From Rhodoblastus acidophilus (GTDB lineage Bacteria; Pseudomonadota; Alphaproteobacteria; Rhizobiales; Beijerinckiaceae), in NCBI RefSeq assembly GCF_009720655.1, contig NZ_WNKS01000013.1, positions 1-64,000 on the forward strand: a stretch of 64,000 nucleotides of DNA, in the 5' to 3' direction. The translations under genes were made by a program, and so were the position numbers. This document shows, piece by piece, positions 32,578-41,612 of this stretch (position 1 is the stretch's first letter; each line of letters starts with the position of its first letter). Below the pieces are notes generated by a model. That model did not search any database and had not been told where the DNA came from. It worked only from the letters and a program-made list of their open reading frames with translations.

Positions 32578-33738
32578 TCACCTCTTGTCGCCGGCGTCGA
32601 ACGCCGAGGAGACCGGGACCAGCACGACGCCAGCGCGCTTGATGTCGGCGAGGTAGCTGGCGATGCGTTCGCTGGTCGAGGGCAGTCCCGAGGCGAATCC
32701 AACGGCGACGCCCTTTTGCTTGGCGAGAGTTTCGAGCTTGACCAAGGCGGCGTCAATGGCCTCGGGACGACGGACTTCGTCAATGCGAACATCGACCTTC
32801 AAAAAATTCACGCCCTCCCGCGCCGCCGTCTCCCCGGCGAGGCTGCCTGGCGCGGAAGCGTCGTCAATATAGGCCAGCCCCCGTTTCCCGATCTCGACCA
32901 TCAGCGGCGAAACCGAGTCCCGATCGGAGGTGAGCTTGCCGCCGAGATAATTGATCACGCCGAAATAGCCGGGAAACCGTCCCATCTGCCAGCGCAATTC
33001 GTCTTCGGCCTTGGGCGCGTCGCCGGCCGGGATCACGTGCGGACCCGGAGATTCCGCGCTGTCGAACGGCTCCATCGGCGCCTGCAACAGGATTTCATGG
33101 CCGGCGTCACGGGCGGAACTGGCGAGATGCTCGACCCGCGTCCCATAGGGCGCGAAAGCCAGCGTCACCGCCGCGGGCAAGCGCGAAATCGCCGATTGGG
33201 TGGCGAGATCGTTCAGCCCCATGCCGCCGACGATCAGCGCAATCCGGGGGACGCCGGGTTTCACGGCGGCCTGCGGCCGGGCATAGACCTGCGCGGGCGT
33301 CGCGCCGTCCTTGCCGCGCTTGGGCAGCATGCCAAAACGGCCTTTCTCGACAAGGCGCGGATCGGGGGCCGGAAGGAGCGGTGCGGCGGCGCTTTCGGGC
33401 ACATGGATAATGGCGGGGCCGGCCGCGCCGCCGCCGCGCACCACGCGCACGCCATTTTCGATGTCCACGCGGGCGCCCGACGGCGCGGACTCCGGCGAAG
33501 GTTGCTGAACCTGAATTTGCGGCGCGGGCGGGGCCGCGGGGGCCGGCGGGAGCGGCTGGATCGGCGCGCGCGCCTCCGGTTCGCCCCCGGGACCGTCCCG
33601 TCCGCCGAGCCAGACGCCGCCAGCGGCCAGGACGAGCGCGACAATTGCGCCGGCCGTCCACAGCGGCTTGCGACCGCCCTGAACTTTTGGCGGCTCCTGT
33701 CGCTCTAACCCAAGCGGGCGGTCGAGGTCGTCCAACAT
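32578..33738 (-). CDS. Divergent polysaccharide deacetylase family protein
   Basis: This 386-residue membrane-anchored protein has one helix at about residues 28-46 (LWTAGAIVALVLAAGGVWLG), a Pro-rich stalk, and a YibQ-type divergent polysaccharide deacetylase domain from about residue 165 (RIALIVGGMGLNDLATQSAI, then VTLAFAPYG and GYFGVINYLGGK). The metal-ligand aspartates of the classic NodB fold are replaced by GG in the first motif, as in many alphaproteobacterial members, so catalysis is uncertain. It is commonly found with envC and ctpA, as here. Confidence 0.9.
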   Translation of the reverse strand: MLDDLDRPLGLERQEPPKVQGGRKPLWTAGAIVALVLAAGGVWLGGRDGPGGEPEARAPIQPLPPAPAAPPAPQIQVQQPSPESAPSGARVDIENGVRVVRGGGAAGPAIIHVPESAAAPLLPAPDPRLVEKGRFGMLPKRGKDGATPAQVYARPQAAVKPGVPRIALIVGGMGLNDLATQSAISRLPAAVTLAFAPYGTRVEHLASSARDAGHEILLQAPMEPFDSAESPGPHVIPAGDAPKAEDELRWQMGRFPGYFGVINYLGGKLTSDRDSVSPLMVEIGKRGLAYIDDASAPGSLAGETAAREGVNFLKVDVRIDEVRRPEAIDAALVKLETLAKQKGVAVGFASGLPSTSERIASYLADIKRAGVVLVPVSSAFDAGDKR

Positions 33739-33784
33739 GTCCGGTCTTAAAATTCGGCCCGCCGCGAGCGACGGGCCGTGGAAA

Positions 33785-35260
33785 TTATTTTTCCGGGGCG
33801 GGCGTGGGGCCCTGTTTCAAGACCGGTTCGCCCTGCGGACCGACCGGCGGCGCGGCAGGAGGCGCTTCCGCGGGACGGCCGGTCACGGGCTTGGCCGGGT
33901 CCTTGGGCGCCGGCTTGGAGGCGGCGTCCGCGACCGCCTTGGCGCTCTCCGCCTTGATCGCCTCGGCCGTCTTCACGCCGCGCAGCAGGTCGAGCGCCGC
34001 ATGCAGCGCCTTGTCCTTGGAGACATCCGGCGGCACATAGGCCTGCGAGCCGTGCTCCTCCTGGTCGCCGTTCTTGAGGTGGCCCTTGAGCGAGGCCTCG
34101 CCCTCGGTGCGGTCCTTGCCCTTCAGTTCGTCCGGCACGTCCTCGAGCACGGTGATGTCGGGCTCTATGCCCTTGGCCTGGATCGAGCGGCCCGACGGCG
34201 TGTAGTAGCGCGCGGTGGTCAACCGCAGCGCGCCGTTGTTCTGGCCGAGCGGAATGATGGTCTGCACCGAGCCCTTGCCGAACGAACGCGTGCCGATCAG
34301 CGTGGCGCGCTTGTGGTCCTGCAACGCGCCGGCGACGATCTCGGACGCCGAAGCCGAGCCGCCGTTGATCAGCACCACGACCGGCTTGCCCTTGGAGAGA
34401 TCGATCGGGCGGGCGTTGTAGCGCTGGGTCTCGTCGGCGTTGCGGCCGCGCGTCGAGACGATCTCGCCGTGGTCGATGAAGGCGTTGACCACGGCCACCG
34501 ACTGGTCGAGCAGGCCGCCGGGATTGTTGCGCAGGTCGAGGATATAGCCCTTGAACTTGTCGGCGCCGATGTCGGCCTGAAGCTTCTTCATCGCCTCCTT
34601 GAGGCCGTCATACGTCTGTTCGGTGAACTGGGTGAGGCGGATGTAGCCGACATCGGGCCCCTCGACGCGCGAGCGCACCGACTTGATCTGGATGAGGGCG
34701 CGGGTGAGCGTGACGTCGATCTTCTCCTTCGCCGCGCCGCGCGCGAGCGTCAGCTTGACCGAAGTGTCCACCGCGCCGCGCATCTTGTCCACGGCCTGGT
34801 TGAGCGTCATGCCCTGCACGGGCTCGCCGTCGATGGCGGTGATGAAATCGCCCGAGAGGATGCCGGCGCGCGCGGCCGGCGTGTCGTCGATCGGCGCGAC
34901 CACCTTCACGAGGCCGTCCTCCTGCATGACCTCGATGCCGAGACCGCCGAACTTGCCGGAGGTCTGCACCTGCATGTCCATGAAACTCTTGGCGTCCATG
35001 TAGGACGAATGCGGATCGAGCGAGGTGAGCATGCCGCTGACCGCCGCCTCGACCATCTTCTTGTCGTCGGGCTTCTCGACATAGTCCGTACGGACTTTTT
35101 CGAACACGTCGCCGAATAGGTTCAGCGCGCGATAGGTGTCGGACGGCGCGGCTTGAGCGCCGGCCGGCAACCAGGGTGGCGAGAAGGGAACGCGCGCGCC
35201 GATCGTGACGGCGGATGCGCCGATGATCGCGCCCAGCAGAACCAGAGATGTCTTGCGCAT
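33785..35260 (-). CDS. ctpA: C-terminal processing peptidase, S41 family
   Basis: This is a periplasmic serine protease that trims or degrades envelope proteins. The 491 residues contain a signal/anchor (TSLVLLGAIIGASAVTIGA), a PDZ domain (GLGIEVMQEDGLVKVVAPID), and the S41 core LDLRNNPGGLLDQSVAVVNA. GGSASASEIVAGALQDHKRA carries the catalytic Ser, with the Lys of GTRSFGKGSVQTI. The tail is Lys/Pro/Ala-rich. ATG 35260 overlaps the envC-like stop by 1 base (TAATG), so translation is coupled. Confidence 0.96.
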   Translation of the reverse strand: MRKTSLVLLGAIIGASAVTIGARVPFSPPWLPAGAQAAPSDTYRALNLFGDVFEKVRTDYVEKPDDKKMVEAAVSGMLTSLDPHSSYMDAKSFMDMQVQTSGKFGGLGIEVMQEDGLVKVVAPIDDTPAARAGILSGDFITAIDGEPVQGMTLNQAVDKMRGAVDTSVKLTLARGAAKEKIDVTLTRALIQIKSVRSRVEGPDVGYIRLTQFTEQTYDGLKEAMKKLQADIGADKFKGYILDLRNNPGGLLDQSVAVVNAFIDHGEIVSTRGRNADETQRYNARPIDLSKGKPVVVLINGGSASASEIVAGALQDHKRATLIGTRSFGKGSVQTIIPLGQNNGALRLTTARYYTPSGRSIQAKGIEPDITVLEDVPDELKGKDRTEGEASLKGHLKNGDQEEHGSQAYVPPDVSKDKALHAALDLLRGVKTAEAIKAESAKAVADAASKPAPKDPAKPVTGRPAEAPPAAPPVGPQGEPVLKQGPTPAPEK

Positions 35261-36636
35261 TATCCGCGAACCCTCATGTTATCCGGCTTGGTCCACCATG
35301 GCCCCGGATCGATGGCCGTCCCATCCTTGCGAAACTCGACATAAAGCACTGGCTGCGTCGCGGCAATGGCGACCGCCGCGGCGGTTTGCGCCGCGCCATC
35401 GCCCATTGACCCGACCGGTTCGCCCGCCAGAACGAATTGTCCGACCGACACGTCGACTCGCGCCATGCCCGCCATTACCACATAGTAGCCGCCGCCCGCA
35501 TTGACGATCAAGAGTTGACCGTAGGAGCGCCACGGGCCGCTGAACGCGATATAGCCATCGCAAGGAGACGAAACAATGGCTTGCGGCCGGGTGGCCAGCG
35601 AAAGTCCTTTTTCCGCGCCGCCGAATTCGCTCGCGGCGCCGTAAGCCTTTATGACCGTTCCATTTGCGGGCGGCGACAGCAGGCCTCTGGCCTGCGCGAA
35701 GGCGATCGCCGGCGTGAGGCGCGCGGGATCGCGTTTTTTCGCGTCCGCGAACTTTTGCCGCGCCTCCTCGGCCGCCTTTTCGCCCTGCCGCGCGCGCGCT
35801 TCCTCGGCCAGGCGCGCCTTCTCCGCGGCGGCGCGGGCCCCCGCGAGTTCGCCCTCCATGCGCGCGATCAGCTCCTTGAGGTTCGCCGCCTGCCCGGCCA
35901 GGGCTTGCGCCCGCTTGCGCTCGGCGGCGAGGGCTTCCAGCGCCTGGCCGATGGCCTGCTGCCGCGCCGCGATCAGGGCGTCGAGACGGGCGCGCTCGTC
36001 GCGCCGCGCCTGCGCCTCGGCGGCCTGCCGGGCGCTTTCCTGCGCGATGGCGGCGCGCAGCGAGACGAGGTCCTGAAGATCGCTGGCGAGCGCCTCGGTT
36101 TCGGCGCGCAATTGCGGCAGCACGGCGCCCAGCATCATCGAGGCGCGGATCGCCCGCAGAACGTCCTCCGGCTGGGTGAGCAGCGCCGGCGGCGGCTTGC
36201 GCCCCATGCGCTGCAACACCGCGAGCACGGAGGCGAGAACGTCCCGCCGCCCGTCCAGCGATTTGCGAATGGCGTTCTCCGAACCCGCAAGCGTCTCGAG
36301 CCGCGCGGCGCTGGCCGCCAGTTGCGCCTCCGCCTCCTCGATCTTGCCGCGCGCGTCGATGGAGGCCGCGGTCAGCTTGGCGCGATCGTTCTGAATGGAC
36401 TCGATTTCCGCCTCGATCTTCTTCCGCTGCGCCTCCGTATGCGCGAGCGTCTCCTGCACGCCTTGGAATTGCGCCTTCTGCCGATCGATGTCCGCGGCTC
36501 GGGGATCTGCGGCCCTCGTGTCGGCGCCGGCGGCGGGCGCGTCCGGCGCCGGCGGCGTCTGCGCCACGGCGGAAAGCGAGGCGAACGCAAATGCAGCGAA
36601 CCATCCCGCCTGCGTCAGCCCTGTTGTCTTCGCCAT
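35260..36636 (-). CDS. EnvC-like murein hydrolase activator with degenerate LytM domain
   Basis: This 458-residue secreted protein has a signal sequence (GWFAAFAFASLSAVAQ), a long coiled coil (about residues 45-330, rich in Ala/Glu/Arg), and a C-terminal M23/LytM domain. In that domain the peptidase zinc ligands are absent: the HxH site reads MAGM (YYVVMAGMARVDVSVG) and the first His motif is missing. It is therefore an activator, like E. coli EnvC, and not an enzyme. The family role is to switch on amidases at the division site. ATG 36636 has GGGAG upstream; the open frame to 36759 crosses the neighbouring promoter and is unlikely. Confidence 0.9.
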   Translation of the reverse strand: MAKTTGLTQAGWFAAFAFASLSAVAQTPPAPDAPAAGADTRAADPRAADIDRQKAQFQGVQETLAHTEAQRKKIEAEIESIQNDRAKLTAASIDARGKIEEAEAQLAASAARLETLAGSENAIRKSLDGRRDVLASVLAVLQRMGRKPPPALLTQPEDVLRAIRASMMLGAVLPQLRAETEALASDLQDLVSLRAAIAQESARQAAEAQARRDERARLDALIAARQQAIGQALEALAAERKRAQALAGQAANLKELIARMEGELAGARAAAEKARLAEEARARQGEKAAEEARQKFADAKKRDPARLTPAIAFAQARGLLSPPANGTVIKAYGAASEFGGAEKGLSLATRPQAIVSSPCDGYIAFSGPWRSYGQLLIVNAGGGYYVVMAGMARVDVSVGQFVLAGEPVGSMGDGAAQTAAAVAIAATQPVLYVEFRKDGTAIDPGPWWTKPDNMRVRG

Positions 36637-36723
36637 TGCCGCTCCCGCCCGATTCGCCGCGCCCAGATTAAAGGCGGGCGCAGCGTCAGCAATGGGGCGG
36701 CGCTGCAAAGCGGGGCTTTTCCC

Positions 36724-36755
36724 TTGACAAAGCCTCACTTGTTCCTTATATGTTC
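36724..36755 (+). promoter_or_regulatory. Sigma-70 promoter overlapped by a LexA box
   Basis: TTGACA (36724-36729) and TATATG (36747-36752) are spaced 17 bases apart. GTTC (36741-36744), 7 bases, GTTC (36752-36755) matches exactly the alphaproteobacterial LexA operator GTTC-N7-GTTC and covers the -10 element. LexA binding here would block RNA polymerase, so the downstream small gene should be induced by DNA damage. Confidence 0.7.
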
Positions 36756-36782
36756 TCATATTGAAAACAAGGAAATGACGCC

Positions 36783-37043
36783 ATGACCACCACGGCCATC
36801 TTCCTCCCCCTCGTTCTTGCGAGCCTGTTCATGATCGTCGCCGTCCATCAGGAACTGGCGAATCCCCAGCTCTGCCCGCGCTTGGCGCCGGCGGCGAAGA
36901 GGCGAATGCATGAGCCCGGGCGAGCGGTGCGCGTCCCCGCCTTTGAATCGGGACCGATCGCCGCGCTGAACGCGTCGGATTTCGACCGTCGCTACTCCAT
37001 GCCGCCCATCGCCACCTGCGAGAGCGGCGCCGACAGAGTGTAG
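36783..37043 (+). CDS. Small single-pass membrane protein, probably SOS-regulated
   Basis: This 86-residue protein has one N-terminal membrane helix (TAIFLPLVLASLFMIVAVHQ, residues 4-23) and a short soluble Pro/Arg-rich tail with two cysteines. AAGGAAA precedes ATG 36783; a three-codon ATG-ACG-CCA-TGA reading overlaps that start. The promoter carries an exact LexA box. Small LexA-controlled membrane proteins that delay division are known (SidA in Caulobacter, YneA in Bacillus), but I see no sequence identity beyond the layout. The last 52 bases overlap the 3' end of the convergent kinase gene. I do not recognise the family. Confidence 0.55.
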   Translation: MTTTAIFLPLVLASLFMIVAVHQELANPQLCPRLAPAAKRRMHEPGRAVRVPAFESGPIAALNASDFDRRYSMPPIATCESGADRV

Positions 37044-38371
37044 GTGAGTCCCTCCTGCGGGAACTCAAGGCAACTCTCTCCATTGATGGACTGCGGGGCG
37101 GTGCGCGTGAGAACGCAGGCGCCGAAACCATTGCGCTCCGGCGGATCGACCGGAGGGCCGCCCTGCTCCCGCCAGCTGAAGCGATAGGTTTGCGAGTCCG
37201 GGTCGAGTGCGAATGTCAGCTCGACCCAGCCGTCCGTCGTGGACAAGGCGCCGTATTTGACCGCGTTGGTGGCCAGTTCGTGCAGCGCCAGCCCGTAAGT
37301 TTCCGCCGCGCGCGGGTTGATCTCGATCAGGTCGCCCGAGACGACAATCCGCGATTCCTCGGATTCGATCAGCTCGCAGCACTGGATGCGCGTGAGCTCC
37401 TCGACCTGAACGCCACGCCAGTCTCGCGAGACCAGCATGTCGTGACTGGCGCCGATGGCGGCGAGGCGCGCCATGAAGCCGTCGGTGAAGGCTTCCGGGC
37501 TGTCGGCGAAGCGCGCCGTCTGCCGCGCCACGGCCTGCACCACGGCGAGCATGTTTTTGGAGCGGTGATTGACCTCCCGCAGCAGGAATTCGATGTGCTC
37601 GGCGGCGCGGGTCAATGCCGTGACATCGCGGTAGATGGCGGAAATGGCCACCGTCTCGCCTGTGGACTCGTCCCGGATCGGAGCGAGCGACAGCGAAAAA
37701 TCGAGAAAAATTCCGTCCTTGCGCCGGCGCCGGACAATTTCGCCCTTGATCGGACGCTGCGCCGCGCGTCGCAATTTCTTTTCGAATTGCTCCCGGTATT
37801 GATCCGGAACGATCAGTTCGGAGAGCCTGGCGCCAAGAACCTCGGCGCGGTCGAACTGGAAAATATCGGAAAAGGCGAAGTTTGCGTTGAGGATGCGCCC
37901 GCCTTTGTCGACGCTGACGATCGCGTCGGACGAATGGGAAACGATCGACGCCAATTGCTCCGCAGCCCGCTTGCCCCGGCGCAGCTCCGCTTCATATTCG
38001 GTGCGCCGCCACGCGCTGATGAAACTGATATGCACCATCTCCCCGCCACGCCCGGCGCCTGACGCGCCCCGCCGCAAGACCGCGTTCAGATAGACAGGGA
38101 GAATCGCGCCATTGCCGCGCTGGAGGAGCGCGAACACCTCCTCCGCCGGTTCGTCCTGCCGCAGGCTGTCGACCAGAGAGGCGAAAAACGCGGCGCCCTC
38201 GCCGACGAGCATGGAGGCGAGATTTTGTCCCTCGGGCGCGCCGCCGCGAAAACCGATCCACTCGCGGAGCAGCTGGTTCGCCCGCATGATTTGTCCATTA
38301 GGCGCGACGATCGCGAGACCGCACGGGGCGAGCTCAAAAAGGTCGGCTTCGATCAGTCCTGAGTGAATCAT
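36992..38371 (-). CDS. PAS-containing HWE-family histidine kinase
   Basis: This 459-residue soluble kinase has a PAS domain at about 5-125 (FELAPCGLAIVAPNGQIMRA), a second PAS at about 135-265 (SIVSHSSDAIVSVDKGGRIL), then the HWE core: H-box LLREVNHRSKNMLAVVQAVA, N-box LHELATNAVKYGAL and the W-x-E stretch FSWREQGGP. There are no membrane helices, so it senses a cytoplasmic cue. HWE kinases often feed the general stress response or light signalling. The start is ATG 38371; an in-frame ATG at 38467 would add a Lys/Arg-rich lead. No response regulator is adjacent. Confidence 0.9.
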   Translation of the reverse strand: MIHSGLIEADLFELAPCGLAIVAPNGQIMRANQLLREWIGFRGGAPEGQNLASMLVGEGAAFFASLVDSLRQDEPAEEVFALLQRGNGAILPVYLNAVLRRGASGAGRGGEMVHISFISAWRRTEYEAELRRGKRAAEQLASIVSHSSDAIVSVDKGGRILNANFAFSDIFQFDRAEVLGARLSELIVPDQYREQFEKKLRRAAQRPIKGEIVRRRRKDGIFLDFSLSLAPIRDESTGETVAISAIYRDVTALTRAAEHIEFLLREVNHRSKNMLAVVQAVARQTARFADSPEAFTDGFMARLAAIGASHDMLVSRDWRGVQVEELTRIQCCELIESEESRIVVSGDLIEINPRAAETYGLALHELATNAVKYGALSTTDGWVELTFALDPDSQTYRFSWREQGGPPVDPPERNGFGACVLTRTAPQSINGESCLEFPQEGLTYTLSAPLSQVAMGGME

Positions 38372-38487
38372 GCGGCTCTTGGTCTTCTTTTCGGCCCGAT
38401 GCGCCCGGCGCAGCTTTTTCGCACGATTCCCAGGGACGACGCATACAACTTTTTGTGATCGGCGCATCGCGGCGGCTTCTGGCGAAG

Positions 38488-38496
38488 TTATTCACA
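38488..38496 (+). other. Isolated consensus DnaA box
   Basis: TTATTCACA matches TTATNCACA at all positions. It lies in the 213-base gap between rlmH and the HWE kinase, upstream of the kinase. No second box or AT-rich unwinding element is nearby, so it may be a titration or regulatory site, or chance. Nothing else is seen in that gap. Confidence 0.35.
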
Positions 38497-38584
38497 GGTC
38501 AATTGAACGAAATACACAGGCGCAGACGCCATCCACACTGCTTTCCCTTGGAGAATTTCGACGAATTACGCTTGGCCGTGCGCG

Positions 38585-39067
38585 TCACACGCGATGATAG
38601 GGATGGCCCGCCAGAATCGTCATGGCGCGAAACAGCTGCTCCGCCGCCAGAGCCCTCACCAATTGGTGCGGCCAGGTCATGGCGCCGAACGCCAGGACCA
38701 GGTCGGCGCGGTCGCGAAACGCCGGATCGAGACCATCGGGACCGCCGATCACCACCCCGCAGGCCGGCGCCGAGGCGTCGCGCCATGCGCCGATCCTTGC
38801 GGCGAAGGCTTCGCTGTCCATGGTCTTTCCACGTTCGTCGAGGCAGATGATTTTTGCGCCCGAAGGCAGAAACTCCCGTAACCCGGCGGCCTCCTCGGCC
38901 TTGCGGTCCTCGGGGCGCCGGGCGCGGGATTCCTCGATTTCGCGCAGGTCGAACGCGGTCAGGCCGATCTTGCGCCCCCCGGCCGCGCACCGTTCCGCAT
39001 AGCGCGCGACCAATTCGCGCTCAGGCCCGCTCTTGAGCCGTCCAACGCCAACGAGGAGCAGCTTCAA
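38585..39067 (-). CDS. rlmH: 23S rRNA (pseudouridine1915-N3)-methyltransferase RlmH
   Basis: This SPOUT methyltransferase modifies helix 69 of 23S rRNA. The 160 residues contain LDERGKTMDSEAFAARI, VVIGGPDGLD and the C-terminal knot TWPHQLVRALAAEQLFRAMT followed by GHPYHR. The start codon is TTG 39067 (KLLLVGVGRLKSGPE), which fits the family N-terminus. It follows rsfS after 4 bases. Confidence 0.95.
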   Translation of the reverse strand: MKLLLVGVGRLKSGPERELVARYAERCAAGGRKIGLTAFDLREIEESRARRPEDRKAEEAAGLREFLPSGAKIICLDERGKTMDSEAFAARIGAWRDASAPACGVVIGGPDGLDPAFRDRADLVLAFGAMTWPHQLVRALAAEQLFRAMTILAGHPYHRV

Positions 39068-39071
39068 GGCT

Positions 39072-39539
39072 TTAACGCGCCTCGCTCGGCCGGTCGACGC
39101 CCCACATCTTCTCGAGATTGTAAAAGGCGCGCACTTCCGGCCGGAACAGGTGGACGATCACGTCCCCGGCGTCGATCAACACCCAGTCGCAGGCGGGAAG
39201 CCCCTCTACGGAGGGCGTCGGCGCGCCGATGTCCTTCAGGGCGCGGACCACCTTGTCGGCCATGGCGCCCACTTGCGTGGTGGAGCGTCCCGAGGCGATC
39301 ACCATCCAGTCGGCGATCGAGGTTTTCCCCGCGAGATCGATGACGGCGACATCTTCGGCCTTCAAATCCTCGAGCGCCGTCAGCGCGGCGCGCGCGACGT
39401 CCGGCAAAGCGTTGGGATCGACGGGTTCGAGCGCCTTGGGCTCGGCCGATTGCGGTTCGGATTTCGTCTTGCGGATCAGGATCAGGCCCTCGAAGCTAGG
39501 ATGAGGCGTACAAAAGGCAGACGCGCGCCGAAAAATCAA
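39072..39539 (-). CDS. rsfS: Ribosomal silencing factor RsfS
   Basis: RsfS binds L14 on the 50S subunit and blocks subunit joining in starvation. Family core: ALTALEDLKAEDVAVIDLAG, SIADWMVIASGRSTTQVGAM, and WVLIDAGDVIVHLFRPEVRA (then FYNLEKMW). The frame has no ATG before the core. TTG 39539 overlaps the nadD stop (TTGA) and gives 155 residues with about 45 non-conserved residues in front, so the exact start is uncertain. Confidence 0.92.
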   Translation of the reverse strand: MIFRRASAFCTPHPSFEGLILIRKTKSEPQSAEPKALEPVDPNALPDVARAALTALEDLKAEDVAVIDLAGKTSIADWMVIASGRSTTQVGAMADKVVRALKDIGAPTPSVEGLPACDWVLIDAGDVIVHLFRPEVRAFYNLEKMWGVDRPSEAR

Positions 39540-40135
39540 GGAAAGTGTCGCCGCGCCCGCAAATGCGTGGAGGACAGCGGCGAGCGCGGCCCGTGCAGCA
39601 GCACGAGGGCGGGCGGCCGTCGGTCACACAAACGCGCAGCTTGCGCCTCGGGCAGCCGCTGGCGACCGAACCACCGGGACACAACGCCGAAGGCGGCGCG
39701 ATGGGTCGAACCGGGCCGATCCACCACAAGGATCGGCATTATTTTGGCGATGTCGCGCCAGCGCCGCCAGCGATGGAAGCTCGCAAGGTTGTCCGCGCCC
39801 ATCACCCACACGAATTTCACGCCGGGCGCCCGACGCGCAAGGAAATCCACGGTCTGCCAAGAATAACGGACGCGAAGAAGCGTCTCGAAATCGGTCACCT
39901 TTACACGGGGATGGCGAAAGAAGGCCTCGGCCTTGGCGAAGCGCTCCGCCAGGGGCGGCAGTTGCGCCGCGTCCTTGAGCGGATTGCCCGGCGTCACCAT
40001 CACCCAAAGCGCGTCCAAACGCGCGCGCCGCAGCGCGGTCAGCACGACCAGACGGTGGCCCTCATGCGGCGGATTGAAGGATCCGCCGAACAGCCCGATC
40101 CTCATGCCCGGCGCATGCGGCGGCAGTTTGATCAC
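39536..40135 (-). CDS. nadD: Nicotinate-nucleotide adenylyltransferase
   Basis: NadD makes deamido-NAD from nicotinate mononucleotide and ATP. It is 199 residues from GTG 40135, which overlaps the proA stop as GTGA and gives the common alphaproteobacterial lead [11 protein letters not shown]. The nucleotidyltransferase motifs are [34 protein letters not shown], and a C-terminal SSTHLRAR in place of the usual SSTxIR. Confidence 0.94.
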   Translation of the reverse strand: MIKLPPHAPGMRIGLFGGSFNPPHEGHRLVVLTALRRARLDALWVMVTPGNPLKDAAQLPPLAERFAKAEAFFRHPRVKVTDFETLLRVRYSWQTVDFLARRAPGVKFVWVMGADNLASFHRWRRWRDIAKIMPILVVDRPGSTHRAAFGVVSRWFGRQRLPEAQAARLCDRRPPALVLLHGPRSPLSSTHLRARRHFP

Positions 40136-41424
40136 GCCCTGGTCTGCCCGTCGCCGCGAACCACATATTTGAAGGACGTGAGCTGCGCCACGCCCACCGG
40201 GCCGCGCGCATGCATTCGGCCCGTGGCGATGCCGATCTCCGCGCCGAACCCGAATTCGCCGCCGTCGGCGAACTGGGTCGAGGCATTGTGGATGACGATG
40301 GCGGAATCGACCTCCCGCTGGAATTTTTCCGCCTTGGCGCGGTTTTCCGTGACGATGCCATCGGTGTGGTGCGAACCATGGGTCTCGATATGGTCGATGG
40401 CGCCCTGAACCCCGTCCACCAGTTTTGCCGAAATAATGGCGTCGAGATATTCGGTGGACCAGTCCTGTTCGCTCGCCGGTTTGACCCGCGCATCGATCGC
40501 CTGCGTCGCCACGTCGCCGCGCACCTCGCAGCCGGCGTCCAGCAGCATCTTCACCAGCGGCGCGAGCAGGCGATCCGCCCCGGCGCGATCGACGAGAAGG
40601 GTTTCGGTCGCGCCGCAAATGCCGGTGCGGCGCAGTTTTGAATTGAGCAGAATCTTTTCAGCCTTGGCCAGATCGGCCTCTGCGTCGACATAGAGATGCA
40701 CGATGCCTTCCAGATGCGCGAACACCGGCACCCGCGCTTCCGTTTGCACCCGCTCCACAAGGCTCTTGCCGCCGCGCGGCACGATGACGTCGACGTTGCC
40801 GCCAAGGCCCGCGAGCATCTCCCCCACCGCCGCGCGGTCGCGGGTGGGGACGAGCACGATGCAATCCTCCGGCAGGCCGGCGGCTTTCAAACCCTCGACA
40901 AGGCAGGCGTGGATCAACCGCGACGAATGAAAGCTCTCCGAGCCCGCGCGCAGAATCGCGGCGTTGCCGGCCTTGAGGCACAGCGCGCCAGCGTCGGCGG
41001 TGACATTGGGGCGGCTTTCGAAGATCACGCCGATCACGCCGAGCGGCGTCGCCACCCGGTCGATACGCAGGCCGTTGGGACGCTCAAACGTCTCAAGCAC
41101 GCGTCCAACCGGATCGGGCAGCGCGGCGATGTCGACAAGGCTCTGCGCCATGGATTCAATGCGTTTGTCGTCGAGCAGCAGGCGGTCGAGCATCGCGGGC
41201 GCGAGATTTTTGGCTCGCGCGGCCGCCATGTCCTGGGCGTTGGCCTCGATCAGTTCAGCCTTTCGCCCGCGCAAGAATTCGGCGGCGGCGATCAGCGCCG
41301 CATTCTTCTGCTCCGGCGGCGCCAACGCCAGCGTCCGCGCGCTCGCCCGCGCGCGTCGGCCAAGATCGAGCATCATCTTCGAAATGTCGGCGGCTTCGCC
41401 GTGAACGATCGCCAAGCTTTCCAT
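40132..41424 (-). CDS. proA: Glutamate-5-semialdehyde dehydrogenase
   Basis: ProA makes glutamate-5-semialdehyde from glutamyl-5-phosphate, the second step of proline synthesis. The 430 residues include [51 protein letters not shown], and the catalytic cysteine stretch [15 protein letters not shown]. It is the first gene of the overlapping proA-nadD-rsfS-rlmH series. proB is not adjacent in this window. Confidence 0.96.
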   Translation of the reverse strand: MESLAIVHGEAADISKMMLDLGRRARASARTLALAPPEQKNAALIAAAEFLRGRKAELIEANAQDMAAARAKNLAPAMLDRLLLDDKRIESMAQSLVDIAALPDPVGRVLETFERPNGLRIDRVATPLGVIGVIFESRPNVTADAGALCLKAGNAAILRAGSESFHSSRLIHACLVEGLKAAGLPEDCIVLVPTRDRAAVGEMLAGLGGNVDVIVPRGGKSLVERVQTEARVPVFAHLEGIVHLYVDAEADLAKAEKILLNSKLRRTGICGATETLLVDRAGADRLLAPLVKMLLDAGCEVRGDVATQAIDARVKPASEQDWSTEYLDAIISAKLVDGVQGAIDHIETHGSHHTDGIVTENRAKAEKFQREVDSAIVIHNASTQFADGGEFGFGAEIGIATGRMHARGPVGVAQLTSFKYVVRGDGQTRA

Positions 41425-41486
41425 TGCCGGGTTCCAAAAAGTCGGGGCGCCTGTTTAGCAGACCTTCGCCCCGCCCGGCAAACCGC

Positions 41487-41612
41487 CTATACGCCTCCGG
41501 TCGCCGGCGGAACCACGACAAAGCTCAGCAGCAGCCCGACGCCGCGGCTCGTTCCGTAGCCCCTGATCGAACCCGAGTCGCAGCTTTTTATTTCCCGTTC
41601 CGTTGCGCTCAT
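41487..41612 (-). CDS. Possible 41-residue ORF coupled to the metallopeptidase
   Basis: ATG 41612 overlaps the metallopeptidase stop as ATGA and opens a 41-codon frame: MSATEREIKSCDSGSIRGYG followed by a hydrophobic run (GVGLLLSFVVVPPATGG). The overlap and the end helix are suggestive, but nothing else supports it. The remainder of this 184-base gap to proA holds no other gene. Confidence 0.3.
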   Translation of the reverse strand: MSATEREIKSCDSGSIRGYGTSRGVGLLLSFVVVPPATGGV

